Of a stretch of DNA of 64,000 nt, positions 49,266 to 58,411 are shown piece by piece; the first letter of the stretch is position 1, and each line of letters opens with the position of its first letter. Both the position numbers and the translations under genes were made by a program. Origin of the DNA: Kibdelosporangium banguiense (GTDB lineage Bacteria; Actinomycetota; Actinomycetes; Mycobacteriales; Pseudonocardiaceae); contig NZ_JAGINW010000001.1 in the NCBI RefSeq assembly GCF_017876405.1, forward strand, positions 9,499,203-9,563,202, read 5' to 3'. The notes below the pieces were generated by a model. The model was not told the origin of the DNA. It ran no database searches and worked only from the letters and a program-made list of their open reading frames with translations.

Positions 49266-49991
49266 GTGAGCTTCGACAAATCAATGTTCAGTGACCGGCC
49301 CCGCACTGTCGCAATGCTTCTTTTCGATGGTCATACCGCGCTCGACTTTGTCGGTCCGCATACGGCATTCGCGAGTGTGGGAATGGAGGTCCACCTCGTC
49401 GCCGAAACGCTCCGGCCGGTGCTCACCGATTCCGGGTTCGCGATCTCGCCGACCACCACGTTCGATGACTGCCCCGCCGAACTGGACATTCTGTTCGTGC
49501 CAGGAGGGGCCGTGGACAAGGCGATGCTGGACGACAAGGTCATCGATTTTCTCGTCGACCGCGGCTCGCGGGCTTCCTACATCACGTCGGTCTGCAACGG
49601 ATCGCTCGTCCTCGCGGCGGCTGGACTGCTCGACGGCTACCGCTCGGCGACCCACTGGGCCACCCGTGACCACCTGGCGCGGCTGGGTGTCGAGGTGTCG
49701 ACCGAACGTGTGTGCGTCGACCGGAACAGGTTCTCCGGCGGCGGCGTGACCGCCGGAATCGACTTCGGCCTCACAATCGTCGCCCATGTCCTCGGCGAAG
49801 AGGCTGCGAAGTTCTCTCAACTCGCCATGGAATATGACCCGAAGCCGCCATTCGACGCCGGCTCCCCGGAGGCGGCCGGACCCGCGGTCGTGGCCCAGTT
49901 CGACCAGTTCACCGCTCAATTCAACGACATTTTCAGCAACGCCGTTTCCCACGTGCTCGACCAGCGCAAGACGGCGATGACGAAACGCTGA
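49266..49991 (+). CDS. DJ-1/PfpI-family protein, isonitrile-hydratase-like
   Basis: 241 aa from GTG. Glutamine-amidotransferase-like fold with nucleophile-elbow Cys110 in ITSVCNGSLVLAAAGLLDGY and upstream Asp/Glu texts (VAMLLFDGHTALDFVGP). The arrangement TSVCxGxLVLxxAGLLxGxxATxHW is that of isonitrile hydratase InhA, which converts R-NC to N-formamide. Divergent from a GlxA-type regulator. A link with the amidase and ABC importer 1.5-7 kb downstream (nitrogen scavenging from amides/isonitriles) is inference. Confidence 0.78.
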   Translation: MSFDKSMFSDRPRTVAMLLFDGHTALDFVGPHTAFASVGMEVHLVAETLRPVLTDSGFAISPTTTFDDCPAELDILFVPGGAVDKAMLDDKVIDFLVDRGSRASYITSVCNGSLVLAAAGLLDGYRSATHWATRDHLARLGVEVSTERVCVDRNRFSGGGVTAGIDFGLTIVAHVLGEEAAKFSQLAMEYDPKPPFDAGSPEAAGPAVVAQFDQFTAQFNDIFSNAVSHVLDQRKTAMTKR

Positions 49992-49997
49992 AGCAGA

Positions 49998-50939
49998 TCA
50001 GGGTGGGCTGCCGTCGTCAGTGGACGGCTGTTGCCGCAAACGGCTTGGCGAGGTGGCGAATTCGGCTTTGAACAGCTTGCTGAAGTGGCTGGGATCGTGC
50101 AGTCCCCAGCGGGCGGCGATCGCGTAGGCGGGTTGGTCGGCGAGCACCGGATCAGTCAGGTCCCGGCGGATGCGGTCAAGTCGTCGGCGCCGGATGTGGT
50201 CGGAGACAGTGTCGCCGTGATCCTGGAACAGGCGATGCAGGTAGCGGACCGATATGTGGTGGGCCGTTGCGATTCGGGCCGGTGCCAGGTCCTCGGCGAG
50301 ATGACGGTCGAGGTAGTCGAGGATGCGGTCGAACAGCGGCACGGGCCTGGCAGGAGCGGCGTCCCGGTTGAGGTCACGGATGACGGTGCGCAGCAGGCAG
50401 GAGATGTGCTCGCCCATCTCCTGCCTGGACAGTGGGCCCAGCAGCGAGGCGGTGTCGGCGAGTTCGGACAGGGTCGCGGAAAGGATCCGGCCGCTGGGGT
50501 TGTGTGGCAGGTGCGGGTTCGCAGTCGCGTGGCGGACTTGTCGCAACAGCAACGTGTTGGCCGGGTCCAGTGCGAGCACGAGGTATCGATAGGGGCCGGT
50601 GAGGGCCAGCCGGAATGGTGGGGCGTAGAGCACGAACTCGCCGGGTGCGAGTGACGAACTGCGCCCGTGCTGTTCGAAGGCTCCGCTGCCGGACAGCAGC
50701 AGGCCGAGCACGGGGGCGGAAGCCCTGATGGCCGGTGAGACCAGCGAGCACACCTGAACCGTGTTTCCACCACTGATGTCGCAAGCGTTCATGACGCCGA
50801 ACCGGTGTGGCCGCAGGTCGGCGTCGAACGGATCCGGTGCGTGGACCAGGACCGAGTCGACGGAATGGGCGTGGGGGGACGGTTCGGTGTCCAGGTAGCC
50901 GGATACCAGTGCAGCTCCGTCGCGCTGCTCCACTGGCAT
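49998..50939 (-). CDS. AraC-family regulator
   Basis: 313 aa from MPVEQRDGAALVSGYLD; AGGAGGTGAGC before this ATG sets the start. N-terminal AraC_binding_2-like cupin sensor, C-terminal HTH_18 pair (IATAHHISVRYLHRLFQDHG, YAIAARWGLHDPSHFSKLFK). The type is common for amidase or oxygenase operons (e.g. FeaR/AmiR-like location). It faces the ABC importer/amidase operon, 130 bp away, and is presumably its activator. Confidence 0.88.
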   Translation of the reverse strand: MPVEQRDGAALVSGYLDTEPSPHAHSVDSVLVHAPDPFDADLRPHRFGVMNACDISGGNTVQVCSLVSPAIRASAPVLGLLLSGSGAFEQHGRSSSLAPGEFVLYAPPFRLALTGPYRYLVLALDPANTLLLRQVRHATANPHLPHNPSGRILSATLSELADTASLLGPLSRQEMGEHISCLLRTVIRDLNRDAAPARPVPLFDRILDYLDRHLAEDLAPARIATAHHISVRYLHRLFQDHGDTVSDHIRRRRLDRIRRDLTDPVLADQPAYAIAARWGLHDPSHFSKLFKAEFATSPSRLRQQPSTDDGSPP

Positions 50940-51069
50940 GAGCTCACCTCCTGCGCGGTCATGTGCGCTGGGGAGGCATTGGTGTGCGCTCTCGTACCAG
51001 CCCGGCACGCTCGGACCGGCAGATCATATGTGTCTTCTTCTCGACAGGCGAGTGACGGGACGGCCAACG

Positions 51070-51975
51070 ATGGGCGTGGTGCTGGCGATCCTTGGTCAGT
51101 TCGGCCTCCTCGGTCTGCTGACTGTCGGTGTTGCGGTCATCTTCGCCGCTACTGGGGTGGTCAACCTGGCCCAGGCTGATCTGGCGATGGTGGGGGCATA
51201 CTGCGCCGCCACTCTCACCGGGCTGGGGTTCGGGTGGCGAGTGGTTGCCGCCCTTGTCCTGGTGATACCGGTGCTGTTGCTGGTGGAAGTGCTGCTACGC
51301 CGCCCAGGGGTGGATGTTCTGGCGGCGATGCTGGTCACCTGGGGCGTCGGGATGGCGCTGCGGCAAGCGGCGGAACTGATGTTCAGCTCGACCGCCCGCT
51401 CGGTTCCCGCGCCGGTCCCCGGCACGGTGGACGTGCTTGGTGCGGTGTATCCGGCCTATCGCCTGGTGTGCGCCGGGGTCGCGCTCGCGGTCGTCGGCGT
51501 GGTGGTGCTCGTGGCTCACCGGACGGAGTGGGGGCTGGCCCTGCGGGCGGTGGCGGACAACTCGGACATGGCTGCCGTGCTGGGTACCAATCCGCGGCGT
51601 CTGCGTCGCGCCGCCTTTGCCGTGGGTGGGCTGTTGGCCGTCCTCGCGGGCGCGTTATACAGCCCGTTGCTGTCGGTGACCCCGACCATGGGCTTCGATC
51701 TGCTCGTCCCGGTGTTCTTCGGGTTGTTGCTCGCCCGGCGGGGTGCGCTCGGTACCGCCGCGCTGGCCGCGGGGCTACTGGCCGCGCTGTCGGCGCTGTT
51801 GCGCACGTGGTTTCCCGACACGGTTGCCCAAATGCTGTTGTACGCCGTCGTTGTCGCTGTCGCGGCATTGCGTTCCCTTGCCCTGATCCGGAGGTCGCTG
51901 TCATGGATCCGTCACGTTCCCGCCGCTCGCAGGCCGCTATCCGCTGGACGGCAGGACTCGGCGTCGCCGTCATGA
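51070..51975 (+). CDS. livH: branched-chain-type ABC transporter permease (LivH-like)
   Basis: 301 aa from MGVVLAILGQFGLLGLLTVG; an ATG at 51028 is a weaker alternative. Eight to ten membrane helices, with the conserved LivH texts GVVNLAQADLAMVGAYCA, GLALRAVADNSDMAAVLGTN and GGLLAVLAGALYSPLLSVTP. First gene of a five-gene operon; its 3' end overlaps the substrate-binding protein by 73 bp. Forms the membrane pore together with the LivM half of the fused gene. Confidence 0.9.
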   Translation: MGVVLAILGQFGLLGLLTVGVAVIFAATGVVNLAQADLAMVGAYCAATLTGLGFGWRVVAALVLVIPVLLLVEVLLRRPGVDVLAAMLVTWGVGMALRQAAELMFSSTARSVPAPVPGTVDVLGAVYPAYRLVCAGVALAVVGVVVLVAHRTEWGLALRAVADNSDMAAVLGTNPRRLRRAAFAVGGLLAVLAGALYSPLLSVTPTMGFDLLVPVFFGLLLARRGALGTAALAAGLLAALSALLRTWFPDTVAQMLLYAVVVAVAALRSLALIRRSLSWIRHVPAARRPLSAGRQDSASPS

Positions 51976-53117
51976 CGCTGAGTGGCTGTTCCGGGGCTGC
52001 CCTTTCAGCAGGCGGAAGCACGGTGGACCCGTCGCTCAAGATCGGTCTGATCGTGCCGCTCACCGGGCCGGTCTCGGCGGCCGGGCAGGCGCTGCGCAAT
52101 GGTTTCGAGAACGGCGTGCGGAAGGTGAACCAATCCGGTGGAGCCAACGGCCACGACGTCACCTACGTCGTCGCCGACGACGGCGGTGATCCGGCCACGT
52201 CGACCCAGCTCGCGCGGAAACTCATCCAGCAGGACCGGGTCTCGATACTGTTCGGCACCATCACCGGCGACACCGCCGAAGCCGTCGGCAAGGTCGCCGA
52301 CGACAGCCACATCCCTTTCGCCACAGCGATTCTCGGTGATCCGGACCGCTGCCGCCCCTACGCGTGGACGTTCGGTGAGTCGACCCGGCAACTGCTCACC
52401 CCCGCGGTGCCGTCGCTGATGGCCGAACACGGCAAGCGGGTCGCCATCGTCGGCTCGGACTACAACTTCCCGCACTCCTACGCCAAAGCCGCCCGTGAAC
52501 AGACCGAGGCCGCCGGCGGCACTGTCGTCGCCGAGGAGTACAGCCCGCTGGGCCAGACCGACTGGCAGCCGGTGGTCACCCGGCTCGCCGCCGCGCGCCC
52601 GGACGTGCTGCTGTCCATGGTCGTCGGCTCGGACGCGGTGTCGTTCACCCAGCAGGCCCAGCAGTTCGGCCTGCTCACCCCCGCGCTCGGATTCGACGGT
52701 GCCCCGCTGGACGCCGACTACTACCCGGCGCTCGGTCCACTGACCCAGGGACGCACCCACGTGGTCCGCTGGACCGACCAGCTGAATCACCCCGACAGTT
52801 CGGCGTTCGCCGCCGACTACCAGAGCCGGTACCGCTGGACACAGCCGGTCCCGGAGGTCGCGGGCAACGCCTACTTCGCCGTCCAGTTCCTGGCGGCTGC
52901 CGTGAACCAGGCGGGCAAGACCGAACCGGAGGCCGTCAACAGGCAGATCGGCACGCTCCGGTTCGACTCCGCTTTGGGCACGGCGACCCATTTCGATCCG
53001 GGCAATCACATCCTGCAGGCGAACATGCTCGAGGCGACGATCCAGCCCGGTGGTCTGTACGCCGTGACCCGTAGCCTTGGCCTGGTCCCGGACGCGACGC
53101 CGAAGGGCTGCGCGTGA
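51903..53117 (+). CDS. livK: lipoprotein substrate-binding protein of the ABC importer (LivK/AmiC type)
   Basis: 404 aa from ATG with GGAGG 8 bp upstream. Lipobox LSGC in AVMTLSGCSGAAL predicts a lipid-anchored surface receptor. Periplasmic-binding type I fold (LKIGLIVPLTGPVSAAGQAL, RVSILFGTITGDTAEA, GTATHFDPGNHIL). The family includes leucine, amide (AmiC/FmdD) and urea receptors; the C-terminal amidase suggests an amide or urea-like substrate. Overlaps the next gene by GTGA. Confidence 0.88.
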   Translation: MDPSRSRRSQAAIRWTAGLGVAVMTLSGCSGAALSAGGSTVDPSLKIGLIVPLTGPVSAAGQALRNGFENGVRKVNQSGGANGHDVTYVVADDGGDPATSTQLARKLIQQDRVSILFGTITGDTAEAVGKVADDSHIPFATAILGDPDRCRPYAWTFGESTRQLLTPAVPSLMAEHGKRVAIVGSDYNFPHSYAKAAREQTEAAGGTVVAEEYSPLGQTDWQPVVTRLAAARPDVLLSMVVGSDAVSFTQQAQQFGLLTPALGFDGAPLDADYYPALGPLTQGRTHVVRWTDQLNHPDSSAFAADYQSRYRWTQPVPEVAGNAYFAVQFLAAAVNQAGKTEPEAVNRQIGTLRFDSALGTATHFDPGNHILQANMLEATIQPGGLYAVTRSLGLVPDATPKGCA

Positions 53118-54781
53118 TCGGGCGCCGAGGTGTCCCGGTCGTGGTGACGGGCCTGATAGCGGGCGGGCTCCTGGCTGCGCCCTTCGGGCTGAGCGCGTTC
53201 GCGGTGTCCGTCTTGTCGCTGGGGCTGTGCTATGGCCTCTTCGCCTACGGTCTCGACCTTGCGTGGGGCCGGGCCGGGCTGCTCAGTGTCGGCCACGCGG
53301 CGTTCTTCGGGCTCGGCGCATATGCCAGTGCGCTGAGCGAGAACCATGACACGTCGTTCCCGGTGCTGATGGTGGTCGCACTGCTCGCGTCGGTACTGAT
53401 CAGTCTGCTGATCGTGCGCATCGGCCTGGCCGCAGGCAGGCCCGAGGCACCGCTGATTCTGCTGACCATAGGCGTGAGCCTGCTGTTGCAGCACACAGCG
53501 ACCACGCTCACTCCGGTGACCAGCGGCTCCAATGGTCTGTCTGTGTCCGGGGCCGACGTGGTCGGCATCTACTACCGCACAGTGCTGGTGACCGGCATCG
53601 TGGTGGCGTTGTGCTCCTGGCTGCTGGTGTCCAGCCGTTTCGGGGCACGGCTCATCGCCGCGTCCCGCAACCCGGAGCGCGCCGCGCACACCGGAATCGA
53701 CCACGTTCGTGTCCGTGCCACCGCGTTCGTGGCGAGTGCCGCAGTGTCCACTGTGGCAGGTGCGCTGTACGCGCCCGCTGCGGGACTGGTGTCCCCGCAG
53801 GTATTCGGATTGGGCCTGTCCACCAGCGTGCTGGTCTGGCTCGCCGTGGGCGGCCGGGGATCCACCCTCGGCCCGTTCCTCGGCGCGATCGCCGTGACAG
53901 CCGGTCAGCAGACTCTGGGCGACGCCTGGCAGGGCTGGTACGTCCTCGGCCTCGCAGCGGTGTTCATCCTCGTCATCCAGTTCGCACCAGGCGGTCTGGT
54001 CGCGATACTGCGCGGGCCGGGCCCGGACTTGCGGCTTCCGCGCATCGCGCACAAACCCAAGCGCCATGCTCGTGTGCACCCTGTATCGGGGATGGCGCTG
54101 TCGCTGCGGGACGTCCGCAAGTCCTTCGGACCTGTGCGTGTGCTCGACGGCGTGGACTTGGACGTGCCGCAGGGCCGCACGGTGTGCCTGATCGGACCGA
54201 ACGGCGCAGGCAAGAGCACCCTGCTGTCGATCATCGCCGGACAGCTTGTCGCCGACGGCGGCACGGTGCGCCTGTTCGGCACTGACGTCACCGACCGGCC
54301 GGTCCACGAACGGATACGCATGGGCGTCGGCCGGATGTTCCAGATCCCCAGCGTTCTGACTGCCCTGTCGCCTGCGGACAACGTCCGGCTCGCTGCAATG
54401 GACACGGGCGGCCTGGATGTGCCCGAGGGTCATCGCGACCTGACGGCCGAGGATTCGATGGCGTCGGGCGTGCTGTCGCTCGCCGACCGCCGCCGGCTGG
54501 AACTGGCCATGGTGCTGGCCGGTTCACCCCGGCTGGTGATCCTGGACGAACCGGCCGCCGGGCTCGGGCCGGACGACACGCGTCGGCTGACCCGCGAGCT
54601 CGCCGCCGTGGTCCGGCGCACCGGTTGCGCGATGCTCGTGGTCGAGCACGACATGGACATCGTCCGTGAACTGGCCGATGACGTAGTCGTTCTGCATGAG
54701 GGCCGCACAATCGCTCACGGCCCGATGGACGAGGTCTCCGCACACCCCGCCGTCCGCGCCGCCTACCTGGGAGTGTCCTGA
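53114..54781 (+). CDS. fused LivM permease-LivG ATPase
   Basis: 555 aa in one frame without a break. Residues 1-305 are a LivM-like permease (LDLAWGRAGLLSVGHAAFFGLGAYAS; APAAGLVSPQVFGLG), a basic linker 310-325, then a LivG-like ABC domain from about 327: Walker A GPNGAGKST at 361-369, Q-loop in GRMFQIPSV, Walker B LVILDEPAAGL, H-loop VEHDMDI. The signature is SLADRRRLELA, lacking the usual LSGGQ glycine, which weakens but does not abolish ATPase expectation. Normally two genes; the fusion fixes 1:1 stoichiometry. GTG start overlaps the receptor stop. Confidence 0.88.
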   Translation: MIGRRGVPVVVTGLIAGGLLAAPFGLSAFAVSVLSLGLCYGLFAYGLDLAWGRAGLLSVGHAAFFGLGAYASALSENHDTSFPVLMVVALLASVLISLLIVRIGLAAGRPEAPLILLTIGVSLLLQHTATTLTPVTSGSNGLSVSGADVVGIYYRTVLVTGIVVALCSWLLVSSRFGARLIAASRNPERAAHTGIDHVRVRATAFVASAAVSTVAGALYAPAAGLVSPQVFGLGLSTSVLVWLAVGGRGSTLGPFLGAIAVTAGQQTLGDAWQGWYVLGLAAVFILVIQFAPGGLVAILRGPGPDLRLPRIAHKPKRHARVHPVSGMALSLRDVRKSFGPVRVLDGVDLDVPQGRTVCLIGPNGAGKSTLLSIIAGQLVADGGTVRLFGTDVTDRPVHERIRMGVGRMFQIPSVLTALSPADNVRLAAMDTGGLDVPEGHRDLTAEDSMASGVLSLADRRRLELAMVLAGSPRLVILDEPAAGLGPDDTRRLTRELAAVVRRTGCAMLVVEHDMDIVRELADDVVVLHEGRTIAHGPMDEVSAHPAVRAAYLGVS

Positions 54782-55458
54782 TGCTGGAACTCACGGATGT
54801 CTCCGCGGGCTACGGCCAGGCCAAGGTCGTACGGGACGTGACCGTCCACATTGGCCAAGGCGAAATGGTGGCACTGCTGGGCCGCAACGGCATGGGCAAG
54901 ACCACGCTGCTTCATGCAGTGTTCGGACTCGCCGACCGGCACGCCGGGAACATCACTCTCGCCAGGCACACAGTGCCGTCCGGGCGCCCCGACCTGCTTG
55001 CTCGTTGGGGCGCCACGCTCATGCCCGAGGACCGCGGCGTCTTTCCCAACCTCACGATCACCGACAACCTCCGCCTGGCCAACCGTAAGGGCTTCCGCCC
55101 GGCCGTCGATCCGCGTGAGTTGTTCCCGCTGTTGACCGACCGGCGCGACCAACTGGCCGGAACCCTTTCCGGCGGCCAGAAACAACAGGTCGGCATCGCC
55201 CGCGCGATACTCGCCGGCCAGAGCCTCATCGCGATCGACGAACTCACCCAAGGGCTGCAGCCCTCACTCGTACGAGCCGTACTGGAGGCGCTGCGCACCA
55301 TCACGACGACCGGCGTCACCGTCGTCGTGGTCGACCAGCATGCCGCGCTGCTTCTCGAGTACTGCCCAAGGACCGTCGTCATGCAGGCCGGGCGCGCCGT
55401 CTTCGACGGCCCCGGCACGCCGCGCAGCCGACTCGACGAACTGCTTGCCCTGTCCTGA
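54781..55458 (+). CDS. livF: ABC transporter ATP-binding protein (LivF-like)
   Basis: 225 aa. Walker A GRNGMGKTT, signature TLSGGQKQQ, Walker B LIAIDELTQGL and H-loop VVDQHAAL: complete. Pairs with the ATPase half of the fused gene to drive uptake. Starts by TGATG overlap with the preceding stop. Confidence 0.9.
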   Translation: MLELTDVSAGYGQAKVVRDVTVHIGQGEMVALLGRNGMGKTTLLHAVFGLADRHAGNITLARHTVPSGRPDLLARWGATLMPEDRGVFPNLTITDNLRLANRKGFRPAVDPRELFPLLTDRRDQLAGTLSGGQKQQVGIARAILAGQSLIAIDELTQGLQPSLVRAVLEALRTITTTGVTVVVVDQHAALLLEYCPRTVVMQAGRAVFDGPGTPRSRLDELLALS

Positions 55459-55480
55459 TCCGCTGATGCCTGGAGTACGC

Positions 55481-56893
55481 ATGGACCCGTTCGACTCGAT
55501 GACCGATCTCGCATCCGCGGTGCGCCACCGGGACCTCAGCCCCGTCGAGATCGTGGACACCTACCTGGCCCGGATCGACCGGTACGATCCGATGGTCAAC
55601 GCCTTCACCTGGCGGGACGACGACGCCGTGCGCGTGGCCGCCAAGCAGGCCGAGCGAGCCGTGGGCTCCACTGAGGACCTGCCGCCGTTGCACGGCGTTC
55701 CCATTCCCATCAAGGATCTCACCGAGGTCGCCGGCCAGCCCGCCACGTACGGGTCGTTCGGCGCGACCGACACACCACGGGATCACTCCGCCCCTGTGGT
55801 CACGCGGCTGCTGGACGCCGGCATGCTCCTGCTCGGCCGCACCAACGCACCGGACATGGGACTACTGTCCACAACAGACAACCACCGGTATGGCAGTACT
55901 CGCAACCCATGGGATCTGGGGTACTCCCCCGGAGGATCCAGCGGCGGCGCGGCGGCAGCAGTCGCTGCCGGCTTGGCCCCGGTGGCGCACGCCAACGACG
56001 GCGGAGGATCCATCCGGATGCCGTCCTCGTGTTGTGGCCTGGTCGGCCTCAAACCGAGCCGAGGCCGGGTCCCGCAAGAGGTGATGGCCTGGGAGCACGC
56101 CACCGTCGAGGGCGCCATCACACGCTACGTCCGTGACGCCGCCACCTTGTTGGATGTCATGTCCGTTCCCGACCGCCTGTCGATGTACCGCGCACCCGCG
56201 CCCGAACGGCCATTCGCTGAAGAGGTCGGCAGGCCCACAGGCCGGCTGCGCATCGGGCTGGCCCTCGACGCACCGACCGGCGTACCGGTGGACGCGGAAT
56301 GCGTTGCCGGAGCCGAACACACCGCACGCCTGCTGGAATCACTCGGTCACCTCGTGGAACCGGTCAGCCCGCGATTCTTCAGCGCCGAGGCGATTTCCGG
56401 ATACGCGGAGACGATTCTCGACGCCGCCCTGTGGGCCGCCCCCTATGACGCCCCGGAACTGGCCGAACCACACCTACGACACCGCATGGCACGCGCGACG
56501 ACTCGCCACTCAGGTCTCTACGCCCGTGCGGCCGTCCTTCTGCAACAAGAGTCCCGCACTGTCGTCGCGCAATGGGGCCAGGACTTCGACGTGTTGCTCA
56601 CCCCCACCATGGCTTGCCCTCCGCCGCCGGTCGACACCGTCCTCGACGAGGCCAACGCGCGTCCCGGCGACTTCCGGCTCCGGGAAATCCAGATGATCTC
56701 CTTCACCTCCGTCTGCAACATCACTGGGCTGCCCGCCATCACCCTGCCCACCCACACCTCACCCGGGGGCCTCCCCATCGGTAGCCAACTCATCGCAGGA
56801 CCATGGGACGAAGCCATCCTGATCCGCCTGGCATCAGCCTTGGAGGAGATCGACGGCTGGCCACTGCGCCGCCCCGGCCGGTTCCAGCCCTGA
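55481..56893 (+). CDS. amidase-signature enzyme
   Basis: 470 aa from MDPFDSMTDLASAV, with GGAG 5 bp upstream (an ATG five codons earlier is possible). The amidase signature triad is intact: Lys78 in IPIKDL, cis-Ser153 in PGGSSGG, nucleophile Ser177 in NDGGGSIRM. The end of the operon carrying the Liv-type importer; a sensible model is uptake of an amide, intracellular hydrolysis and use of the ammonia or acid. Hairpin at 56933 terminates it. Confidence 0.9.
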   Translation: MDPFDSMTDLASAVRHRDLSPVEIVDTYLARIDRYDPMVNAFTWRDDDAVRVAAKQAERAVGSTEDLPPLHGVPIPIKDLTEVAGQPATYGSFGATDTPRDHSAPVVTRLLDAGMLLLGRTNAPDMGLLSTTDNHRYGSTRNPWDLGYSPGGSSGGAAAAVAAGLAPVAHANDGGGSIRMPSSCCGLVGLKPSRGRVPQEVMAWEHATVEGAITRYVRDAATLLDVMSVPDRLSMYRAPAPERPFAEEVGRPTGRLRIGLALDAPTGVPVDAECVAGAEHTARLLESLGHLVEPVSPRFFSAEAISGYAETILDAALWAAPYDAPELAEPHLRHRMARATTRHSGLYARAAVLLQQESRTVVAQWGQDFDVLLTPTMACPPPPVDTVLDEANARPGDFRLREIQMISFTSVCNITGLPAITLPTHTSPGGLPIGSQLIAGPWDEAILIRLASALEEIDGWPLRRPGRFQP

Positions 56894-56932
56894 GCCAAGT
56901 CACGTAAGAACGCGAGCCGAACCAACCCCGGC

Positions 56933-56972
56933 GTTCGCTGCAGGGCGCGGTCTTCAACGCCCTGCAGCGAAC
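56933..56972. terminator. 15-bp perfect hairpin terminator
   Basis: GTTCGCTGCAGGGCG (56933-56947) and CGCCCTGCAGCGAAC (56958-56972), 10-nt loop, midway between the convergent amidase and SGNH genes; serves both. Confidence 0.85.
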
Positions 56973-56983
56973 CTGATCGCCGA

Positions 56984-58216
56984 TTACCGGCGGAACACCG
57001 CGAGGTCGATCGACTCGCCCAGCAGCCGATCACCTTCGGCGTTGGGGTGATAGCAGTCGCTGCGCCACGCGGCCAGCATCACGGTCGGATCAGCGGGATC
57101 ACGCAGCACCGCATCGAAATCCAGCACGGCATCGAACGTCCCCGACGTCCGAATCCACTGATTCACCGCAAGCCTGACCTGCTCCTTCGCACTGCCGGCG
57201 GCATTGCACATCGGCAGCACAGTGCCACCCACGATCTTGCGCCCGGAAGCATGCACACGCGCAGCGATACCCCGCATCGCATCAATGACCTGGGCAGCCG
57301 GAGCAGGCGGCGCATAGTCACCGCCGCCGATGTCGTTGGTGCCCTCCAAAAGCAGCACGTACCGCACACCCGGCATGGACAACACGTCTCGCTCCAGCCG
57401 CACCGGCGCAGGCGGACCGCAGCACTGATTGGTCGGGTCATACGGATTCGGCTGAACACTGACAGTGTTACCGCTGATCCCGGCATTGGCCACCGACAAC
57501 CGTTGACCTGGCGGCAATGCCCCGATCCGCGCAGCGAGCACATCGGTCCAGCGCGGACCACCACCGAAGGCGTTGTAGCCATCGGTGATCGAATCGCCGA
57601 GCGCCACGATGGTGCCGCGCGCATCCGACACAGCGCTGACCGCGTCCACCCACCACAACACCCCCGGTGCGAAGGCGCCGTAACCGCCCCCGGAGGCATC
57701 GGCCCCGGCGTCGCCGGGCGCCTGGAACGACCCCGGAGTGTGCGTCTGCGGCGGTGGGAACGTGTGATCATTGATCGGCGAACCCGGCGCGTACACGCTC
57801 ACCGCCACATGATCACCACGCCGCACCGCCAGCGGAAGCGGATCACTCCACACACTGCCACCCGGCGGCACAGTCACCGTGCGCCGCAAACCAAACGTGG
57901 CACGATGGTTCGAGCCACGCACCAAAGCAGGCGACCCCGGCGCCGACTGCAAGCCGACCCATACCGACCGCGCAACGAGCGCACTGCCACCGAACGGGTT
58001 ACCCAGCCGCACCCGCAAAGCCGCCCCGCTCGCCGTGACCGTCAAGACGTTGCGGACTGTGGCATCAGGCGCTGTGCCATGGACTCCTTGCAGAGCCGAT
58101 TCGGTCAGCGTCACCGAATGCGGCCACGGACTGGATGACGACGAGGCCTGGGCCACAACCGGAACGAGAAGCAACACCGAAACCGCAAGCACACCCGCTG
58201 TTCGACTTATTCGCAT
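56984..58216 (-). CDS. secreted SGNH/GDSL hydrolase
   Basis: 410 aa. Signal peptide (MRISRTAGVLAVSVLLLVPV, cleavage near AQA-SS). N-terminal beta-domain to about 190, then SGNH: block I VALGDSITDGY, block II ANAGISGN, block III LLEGTNDIGG, block V DCYHPNAEGD. A secreted esterase of the rhamnogalacturonan-acetylesterase-like class. Contains a Cys-rich turn (NQCCGPPAP). Fits the extracellular polymer-degrading theme. Confidence 0.9.
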   Translation of the reverse strand: MRISRTAGVLAVSVLLLVPVVAQASSSSSPWPHSVTLTESALQGVHGTAPDATVRNVLTVTASGAALRVRLGNPFGGSALVARSVWVGLQSAPGSPALVRGSNHRATFGLRRTVTVPPGGSVWSDPLPLAVRRGDHVAVSVYAPGSPINDHTFPPPQTHTPGSFQAPGDAGADASGGGYGAFAPGVLWWVDAVSAVSDARGTIVALGDSITDGYNAFGGGPRWTDVLAARIGALPPGQRLSVANAGISGNTVSVQPNPYDPTNQCCGPPAPVRLERDVLSMPGVRYVLLLEGTNDIGGGDYAPPAPAAQVIDAMRGIAARVHASGRKIVGGTVLPMCNAAGSAKEQVRLAVNQWIRTSGTFDAVLDFDAVLRDPADPTVMLAAWRSDCYHPNAEGDRLLGESIDLAVFRR

Positions 58217-58270
58217 GAACCGCTCCTGAAGTGCAGGGAAACCAACAGGACAGATCCCACGGCGATCCCC

Positions 58271-58378
58271 TCAGGTCCCTTGACGGAACCAGATCGCCAT
58301 GTCGGTCACCAGCTTGCCATCCAGTCGGCAGCGTTCCATGTGTGCGGCAAAGAAACCGGGATGGCCGTCGAAACCCGG
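58271..58378 (-). pseudogene. unassigned C-terminal protein fragment
   Basis: Coherent text PGFDGHPGFFAAHMERCRLD then GKLVTDMAIWFRQGT and a stop; no start codon or ribosome site is near, and the preceding bases belong to the end of the SnoaL-like tail. Probably a further gene remnant; family not recognised. Confidence 0.35.
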
Positions 58379-58411
58379 CGACCGAGCGTTGGACACATCC
58401 CGCGGAAAGGT

